A stretch of DNA of 64,000 nt from CAYPNP01 sp964412195 (GTDB taxonomy: Bacteria > Acidobacteriota > JAAYUB01). The translations under genes and the position numbers were made by a program. The stretch lies in contig CAYPNP010000006.1 in the NCBI GenBank assembly GCA_964412195.1, positions 1-64,000 of the forward strand. Reading direction: 5' to 3'. The notes beneath the pieces are model-generated. The model saw nothing but the letters and a program-made list of their open reading frames with translations. It ran no database searches and was not told the origin of the DNA. Of this stretch, positions 59,754-64,000 are shown piece after piece; position 1 is the first letter of the stretch, and each line of letters starts with the position of its first letter.

Positions 59754-59827
59754 CGCGCCTGGAGGGATTTGAACCCCCGACACCCGGATTAGGAATCCGG
59801 TGCTCTATCCTCCTGAGCTACAGGCGC
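59754..59827 (-). tRNA. tRNA-Arg(CCT)
   Basis: Minus strand; acceptor GCGCCTG/CAGGCGC, D-arm AGCTCAGGAGGATAGAGC, anticodon stem CCGGA/TCCGG with loop TTCCTAA (anticodon CCT), T-arm with GGTTCAAATCC. The CCA end is not encoded. Reads AGG. Confidence 0.96.
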
Positions 59828-59930
59828 AGACACCGTATCCGAAAGAACGGACAAGAACGTGCTTAATAGCACCTTTTCCCCTCCTTGTCAACCAAAGACT
59901 CGGCCGCGGCGCGGCCCGTCCGGGACGCGG

Positions 59931-60452
59931 TTATTGCTGGTATTTCAGGATGGAAAACACGTCGTGGCCCGGCAGGGCCTGCCGGCCGTTGAGGAACTCC
60001 AGCTCCACGACGAAACCTACCCCGGCCACCCGCCCCCCCTGGGCCTCGATCATCTCGGCGACGGCCCGGGCCGTGCCGCCGGTGGCGATCAAGTCGTCGA
60101 TGAGCAGGATGTTGTCGCCGGGACGCACCGCGTCCTCGTGCATCTCGAGGGTGTCGGTGCCGTATTCCAGCTGGTAGGAGCGGGACACGGTGCGGAATGG
60201 CAGCTTGCGCGGTTTGCGCACCGGGATGAAGCCGACGCCGAGGCTGTAGGCCACGGCCGCGGCGAAGATGAATCCGCGGGCCTCGATACCGATGACGGCG
60301 TCCACCTTCCGGTCCTGGTATTGCTGCCGGAAGATATCGATCGTGCGGGCGAATGCCTTCGGGTCCCTGAGCAGCGTGGTAATGTCGTAGAACAGGATGC
60401 CGGGCTTGGGGAAGTCGGGGATCTCGCGGATGACCTTTTTCAGCTCTTCCAT
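59931..60452 (-). CDS. apt: Adenine phosphoribosyltransferase
   Basis: 173 residues. MEELKKVIREIPDFPKPGILFYDIT start region, GIEARGFIFAAAVAYSLG, and the PRPP-binding loop LLIDDLIATGGTARAV. Salvages adenine to AMP. The frame extends upstream through the next gene and a tRNA; the ATG at 60452 matches the family start. It follows the acylphosphatase by 2 bp. Confidence 0.96.
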   Translation of the reverse strand: MEELKKVIREIPDFPKPGILFYDITTLLRDPKAFARTIDIFRQQYQDRKVDAVIGIEARGFIFAAAVAYSLGVGFIPVRKPRKLPFRTVSRSYQLEYGTDTLEMHEDAVRPGDNILLIDDLIATGGTARAVAEMIEAQGGRVAGVGFVVELEFLNGRQALPGHDVFSILKYQQ

Positions 60453-60454
60453 GC

Positions 60455-60727
60455 TTACACCTCGATTCGAAAATCCGTTGGCAGACGGTCCACGATCACG
60501 CCTTCCCGCAGCACCCCGGACACGCGGGCGTGGGCCGGTCCCTGCCGGAGGCAGTCCTCCAGCAGGCGGAGGACGTCCTCCGGACCCGCGGCGACGACCT
60601 CCACGCAGCCGTCGGCGGTGTTCCGGACGTAGCCGGACACCCCCAACCGGGCGGCGGAGCGATAAACGAAGTAGCGGAAACCCACCCCTTGGACGAGGCC
60701 CTGAACGAGGAAGCGCGTGGCGTGCAT
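60455..60727 (-). CDS. acyP: Acylphosphatase
   Basis: 90 residues. Substrate loop with catalytic Arg VQGLVQGVGFRYFVYRSA and VSGYVRNTADGCVEVVAAG with the catalytic Asn. Splits acyl phosphates. Start ATG at 60727 (a TTG two codons earlier is possible). It begins only 13 bp from the 3' end of tRNA-Pro(CGG), so the two may share a transcript. Confidence 0.93.
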   Translation of the reverse strand: MHATRFLVQGLVQGVGFRYFVYRSAARLGVSGYVRNTADGCVEVVAAGPEDVLRLLEDCLRQGPAHARVSGVLREGVIVDRLPTDFRIEV

Positions 60728-60740
60728 AGACAAAAAAAAA

Positions 60741-60818
<78 letters not shown>

Positions 60819-60873
60819 ACACGAAATTGCCAAAAAACAAGAATGCGTATTAAAGCACCGCCCTCCCCGGGTG

Positions 60874-61506
60874 TCAAGTCAAATTCTCGGTTTCTTGCGC
60901 CGACCGTTTCCGGCGCGTGCGGTGGACCCAGACATAGACGGCCACGACAATCAGGCAGAAGACGGCCAGGGCCACGGCCACCTCGCGGTAGTACCGGTGG
61001 AGCAGCGCCTCCTCGCGCCCGACGTAGTAGCCGAGCACCGTCAGGATGGTGCACCAGATGGCCGATCCGAAGGCGGTGTAGAAGATGAAGTGGGCCAGGT
61101 TCATCCGGGCCACCCCGGCGGGGAAGGAGATGAAATGGCGCACTCCCAGCAGGAGCCGCCCTACGAAAGTGCTGACCTCGCCGTGGTCGATGAAGAACTT
61201 CTCCGTCTTGAGGTACCGCCGCTCGTTGAGCCCCACGTACCGGCCGTACCGGATGAGGAAGTCGCGCCCGAACCGGTGACCCAGCCAGTAGTTGAACAGC
61301 GCCCCGAGAACGCTGCCGGCGACGCCGCAAAGGATCACCAGGACCATGTTCATGCGGCCCTGGTGGACCAGATAGCCGGCCGGCGGCAGCACCAGCTCCG
61401 AGGGGAGCGGGATGAAGGAGCTCTCCATGGCCATGAGGACGATCAGGCCGGGATAGCCGAAGCGGGCGATCGCCGACACCAGCCAATGCAGGATTTCCGA
61501 GATCAT
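60874..61506 (-). CDS. DedA-family membrane protein
   Basis: 210 residues with five or six membrane segments. N-terminal MAMESSFIPLPSELVLPPAGYLV (Glu typical of the family) and the GRLLLGVRHFISFPAGVARM block (Gly-Arg and Pro). DedA proteins are lipid-scramblase-like factors that help keep membrane potential and undecaprenyl phosphate recycling. It overlaps pcm by 4 bp (ATGA), so surE-pcm-dedA are translated together. Confidence 0.93.
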   Translation of the reverse strand: MISEILHWLVSAIARFGYPGLIVLMAMESSFIPLPSELVLPPAGYLVHQGRMNMVLVILCGVAGSVLGALFNYWLGHRFGRDFLIRYGRYVGLNERRYLKTEKFFIDHGEVSTFVGRLLLGVRHFISFPAGVARMNLAHFIFYTAFGSAIWCTILTVLGYYVGREEALLHRYYREVAVALAVFCLIVVAVYVWVHRTRRKRSAQETENLT

Positions 61507-62168
61507 TCCGTTTCCTCCGGCCAGCCCTCCCGGCCGACGAGCTTCACGAAGATGCAGCCGCCGTGCTCCTCCCTCCGGAAAGAGTCTCCGTGGCGGGTCT
61601 CCCGCCGGAGCATCTGGAAGGTCCGGTCCCCGACCGGGACCACCAGGCTGCCGCCGTCCTTGAGCTGGCGGCGGAGCGACTCCGGCACGGCGGGGGCGCC
61701 GGCGGTGACGATGATCCCGTCGTAGGGCGCGAATTCGGTCCAGCCGACCGTGCCGTCCCCCACCCGGGTCCGGATGTTGCCGTAGCCGAGCTCCCGGAAG
61801 ATCTCCTCGGCCCGGCGCGCCAGCTCGGGGATCCGCTCGATGGTGTACACCGTCCGGCAGAGGCGCGAGAGCACCGCGGCCTGGTAGCCGCTGCCGGTGC
61901 CGATTTCCAGGATGGTCTGGTCGGGGGCGGGGCGCAGCAATTCGGTCATCACCGCCACCATGTATGGCTGGCTGATGGTCTGGCCCAGGCCGATGGGCAG
62001 GGCGCAGTTGTCGTAGGCCTGGTGCCGTGCTTCGGGGGGCATGAACCGGTGCCGCGGCACTTCCAGGAGGGCCTGGCGCACGGCGGGCAGGGTGACGGCC
62101 CCTTCGCCCTCCAGCAGGTTCACCAGCTCGAGCCGGCGCTGCAGGAGCGCCCGTTCATCGGGCGTCAT
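61503..62168 (-). CDS. pcm: Protein-L-isoaspartate O-methyltransferase
   Basis: 221 residues. SAM-binding ILEIGTGSGYQAAVLSRL, VYTIERIPELARRAEEI, PYDGIIVTAGAPAVPESL, GLGQTISQPYMVAVMTELL. Repairs isoaspartate in ageing proteins. The ATG at 62168 overlaps the end of surE by 14 bp. The surE-pcm pair is widely conserved. Confidence 0.96.
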   Translation of the reverse strand: MTPDERALLQRRLELVNLLEGEGAVTLPAVRQALLEVPRHRFMPPEARHQAYDNCALPIGLGQTISQPYMVAVMTELLRPAPDQTILEIGTGSGYQAAVLSRLCRTVYTIERIPELARRAEEIFRELGYGNIRTRVGDGTVGWTEFAPYDGIIVTAGAPAVPESLRRQLKDGGSLVVPVGDRTFQMLRRETRHGDSFRREEHGGCIFVKLVGREGWPEETE

Positions 62169-62904
62169 AGAGGCCCCGCAAGGTCTCGATGAAATCGTAG
62201 GAAGTCGTGTCGCGGTGGAGCGGCGTGATGGAGACCCACCCGTGGGTCACCGCCCAGAAGTCGGTGTCGTCCGCGTTGTCCCACGAACTCTCGTCCTCGC
62301 CGATCCAGTAGTACTTCTTGCCCCGGGGATCGTTGTTCTCGAAAAGGGAGCTGCGGGCGAACTTCCGGCTCAGGCGGGTGATGCGGGTGCCCTTCGGCGG
62401 GCCGGCCGGGAAGTTGACGTTCAGGAAGATGCCCAGCGGGAGCGGGTTTTCCAGGCAGCGCCGGCAGATCTCCGCCGTCCGGTCGGCCCAGAAGGCGAAA
62501 TCCATCTCCGCGTCGAATTTCAGGGAGAAGGCCGCGGCGGGGATGCCGTACATGGAGCCCTCGCGGGCGCCGGCGACCGTGCCGGAGTAGTTGACGTCGT
62601 CGCCGAGATTGGAGCCGGCGTTGATCCCGGACACCACCAGGGTCGGGGGCCGGTCCAGGAGCTTGTTCATGGCCGCCAGGATGCAATCGGCGGGCGTCCC
62701 ATCCACGCTGTACCAGCCGGCGGCGGTCTCCTGGATCCGCAGGGGCGTCTGGAGGGTCAGGCCGTGGCTGACGGCGCTCTTCTCCGAGGCCGGCGCCACG
62801 ACCGTGACCCGGCCCAGGGCGGACAGGGCGCGGGCGGCCTCCCGGATGCCGGGCGCGCGGATCCCGTCGTCGTTGGTGAGCAGGATGTGAGTTTCGGCGG
62901 TCAT
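62155..62904 (-). CDS. surE: 5'/3'-nucleotidase SurE
   Basis: 249 residues. ILLTNDDGIRAPGI (metal-binding DD), VVAPASEKSAVSH, TPADCILAAMN, VVSGINAGSNLGDDVNYSGTVAGAREG and FLNVNFP. Survival nucleotidase acting on nucleoside monophosphates. The open frame reads back across the tRNA-Pro gene; the ATG at 62904 keeps the normal family start, with an alternative ATG 15 bp upstream. Confidence 0.96.
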   Translation of the reverse strand: MTAETHILLTNDDGIRAPGIREAARALSALGRVTVVAPASEKSAVSHGLTLQTPLRIQETAAGWYSVDGTPADCILAAMNKLLDRPPTLVVSGINAGSNLGDDVNYSGTVAGAREGSMYGIPAAAFSLKFDAEMDFAFWADRTAEICRRCLENPLPLGIFLNVNFPAGPPKGTRITRLSRKFARSSLFENNDPRGKKYYWIGEDESSWDNADDTDFWAVTHGWVSITPLHRDTTSYDFIETLRGLYDAR

Positions 62905-62950
62905 GGGATTGCTGATCATGGGATGGCAAACATGGGGGAGATAAAAAAAA

Positions 62951-63027
62951 TGGTCGGGACGAGAGGATTTGAACCTCCGACCACACGCACCCCAAGCGTG
63001 TGCGCTACCAGGCTGCGCTACGTCCCG
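62951..63027 (-). tRNA. tRNA-Pro(GGG)
   Basis: Minus strand; acceptor CGGGACG/CGTCCCG, D-arm AGCGCAGCCTGGTAGCGC, anticodon stem CACGC/GCGTG, loop TTGGGGT (anticodon GGG), T-arm GGTTCAAATCC, CCA encoded. Reads CCC and CCU. Located 47 bp before surE. Confidence 0.96.
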
Positions 63028-63094
63028 ACACTGGAAATCCAAATAACCCGGCCAAAAGAGGAGCCATTACAGCACGAATCGGAATGCGCGTCAA

Positions 63095-63245
63095 GGAGAA
63101 TTGCGAATTGCCAATTGCGGATTTGGGGGCTCGGGGCTCGGGGTTCGGGACTCGGGGCTCAGGACTCGGGGCTCGAGCCTGAAATTCACTGCTCTGGATT
63201 TCCTGCTTTCGTGTGGTTCGAGTGGTTCGTGGTCCTGACTCCGGA
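63095..63245. repeat. CTCGGGG heptad block with shared words
   Basis: No gene. TTGCGAATTGCCAATTGCGG, about eight drifting copies of CTCGGGG/CTCGGGA (63127-63178), then TTCGTGTGGTTCGAGTGGTT (63209 on), the word also found at 45.2 kb, and CCGGATTGTC reaching the stop of the MerR gene. Confidence 0.85.
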
Positions 63246-63248
63246 TTG

Positions 63249-63776
63249 TCAGGAGCCGGGCTTCTTCTCCAGCTGCTCCAGGATCTGCTGCAGCTCGGCC
63301 CGGATCTCCCCCACGATCCGGGTGTCCGGGAACAGGGTCACCCCCATCGCGACCGGACCCTGGTGCCCCGCTTGCGATCCCAGGCCGGCCGGACCGGTCG
63401 GGCCGGAAGCTGGAGGGGGCGGCGCCGCCTTGGGGGCGGGCGCGGGCCTGGCCGGTTCGGGGGGACGGGCGAGCCCCTCGCGGATCTTCTTCCGGGCGCC
63501 GCTGATGGTGAACCCCTCCTCGTAGAGGAGCCGGCGGATGGTCAGGATCAGGTCGATGTCCTTGGGGCGGTACACCCGCTGGCCAGCGCTGTTTTTGACC
63601 GGCTTCAGGCTGGGGAACTCGGTTTCCCAATATCGCAGCACGTGGGGCGGGATATCGGCGATCTCGCAGACCTCGCCGATCTTGTAGAAGAGCTTCTTGG
63701 GATAGGAATCCTGCCACTCCTTCCCGGCCGTGTCGCGGGGGCGGGCGGAAAGGTGCGGTTTGCGGTTATTCTCCAT
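63249..63776 (-). CDS. MerR-family transcriptional regulator
   Basis: 175 residues. Winged helix with YKIGEVCEIADIPPHVLRYWETEFP, SAGQRVYRPKDIDLILTIRRLLYEEGFTISGARKKI, then a Pro/Ala-rich linker and a short C-terminal coiled helix (VGEIRAELQQILEQLE). This is the small MerR type found next to IHF-alpha and pheT in many bacteria, with no metal-sensing Cys. ATG at 63776 overlaps the HU/IHF gene by 11 bp, showing co-translation. Confidence 0.92.
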   Translation of the reverse strand: MENNRKPHLSARPRDTAGKEWQDSYPKKLFYKIGEVCEIADIPPHVLRYWETEFPSLKPVKNSAGQRVYRPKDIDLILTIRRLLYEEGFTISGARKKIREGLARPPEPARPAPAPKAAPPPPASGPTGPAGLGSQAGHQGPVAMGVTLFPDTRIVGEIRAELQQILEQLEKKPGS

Positions 63777-64000
63777 CGCCCTCTCCCCCCCAGCCCTTGC
63801 GGGAGACGTGGAATACGACCGACTGCCGCGGGGCCACCGCCACCGGCTGGCCGGTCCGGGGATGCTTGCCGCTCTTGCCCTTCCGACGCACCACCTGGAA
63901 TACCCCAAATCCCTGGAGCTTGACCTTCTGCCCCTGGACCAGGGCCTCCTTGATGAGCTGGAAGACGGTGTTCACCACGGTCTCGGCTTCCTGGCGGGTG
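63766..64000 (-). CDS. ihfA: Integration host factor / HU-family protein (5' end outside window)
   Basis: At least 77 residues are visible; the frame is open to the window edge, so the N-terminus is missing. TRQEAETVVNTVFQLIKEAL, GQKVKLQGFGVFQVVRRKGK and HPRTGQPVAVAPRQSVVFHVS match the IHF-alpha pattern. Order ihfA-merR is the common arrangement after pheT. Bends DNA. The call of IHF-alpha over HU rests on context. Confidence 0.88.
   Translation of the reverse strand, partial: TRQEAETVVNTVFQLIKEALVQGQKVKLQGFGVFQVVRRKGKSGKHPRTGQPVAVAPRQSVVFHVSRKGWGGEGDGE

Overview
This window is a GC-rich, gene-dense bacterial chromosome segment. It carries Gram-negative envelope genes (OmpA-family protein, bifunctional class A PBP, MlaF-like ABC ATPase), two acyl-CoA dehydrogenases with EtfAB, and ATG/GTG/TTG starts preceded by clear GGAGG-type ribosome sites. 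Nothing fixes the species. The mix of housekeeping operons with many word-like intergenic repeats suggests an environmental, little-cultured lineage, for example Acidobacteriota-like or a related deep branch; this is a weak inference. No phage, IS transposase or CRISPR array was seen. The one accessory-looking patch is about 26.8-28.6 kb.

Layout. 0-2.8 kb: two-component kinase (cut by the window edge), receiver-SpoIIE phosphatase and a Fis-like mini-protein. 2.9-7.1 kb: GntR regulator, tRNA-Ser(CGA), secreted protein, nitroreductase, small CxxC protein, M29/NicX-type aminopeptidase. 7.4-15.2 kb (minus): tyrS, an SPFH/zinc-ribbon protein and partner, glgC, an HU-like protein, ribB fused to a degenerate ribA domain, and a membrane sensor. 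15.4-24 kb: helical-repeat protein, GAF/PAS kinase, TPR protein, GH9 hydrolase, OmpA-family protein. 24.2-26.7 kb (minus): hisC-cmk-ribE. 26.8-28.6 kb: a VapBC toxin-antitoxin pair between inverted copies of a 129-bp repeat. 28.6-32.9 kb (minus): acyl-CoA dehydrogenase, site-2 protease, scpA, scpB, rluB. 33.1-43 kb (plus): mutS, tadA, PBP1, a 1277-residue P-loop ATPase, a secreted protein. 43.3-46.2 kb (minus): MhqD/MhqO-like pair and an intact stand-alone ribA. 46.2-50 kb (plus): coiled-coil envelope protein and a multi-domain RDD protein. 50-58.9 kb (minus): one large operon, yceD-rpmF-plsX-acyl-CoA dehydrogenase-fabD-fabG-acpP-fabF-etfB-etfA-ABC ATPase, behind a near-consensus promoter. 58.9-64 kb (minus): TPR membrane protein, tRNA-Arg(CCT), apt, acyP, tRNA-Pro(CGG), dedA, pcm, surE, tRNA-Pro(GGG), merR, ihf/hup (cut by the edge).

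The most unusual content is non-coding. (1) A 129-bp imperfect palindromic family has three copies, flanked by or near an 18-bp motif GTGTCAGGCTCTGTCACA; one solo motif pair has become the C-terminus of a hydrolase. (2) Nested palindromes are built from interchangeable short modules (GGATTGC heptads, TCGTAATCG/GCTCGT units, CACAAAG and GCAGAG words). They sit in nine gaps, and a set of them start right after a stop codon with a C-run and TTCGTGCTCG. The most unusual proteins are the 1277-residue ATPase, the RibB/degenerate-RibA fusion alongside a true RibA, and an acyl-CoA dehydrogenase in the slot fabH usually fills between plsX and fabD.
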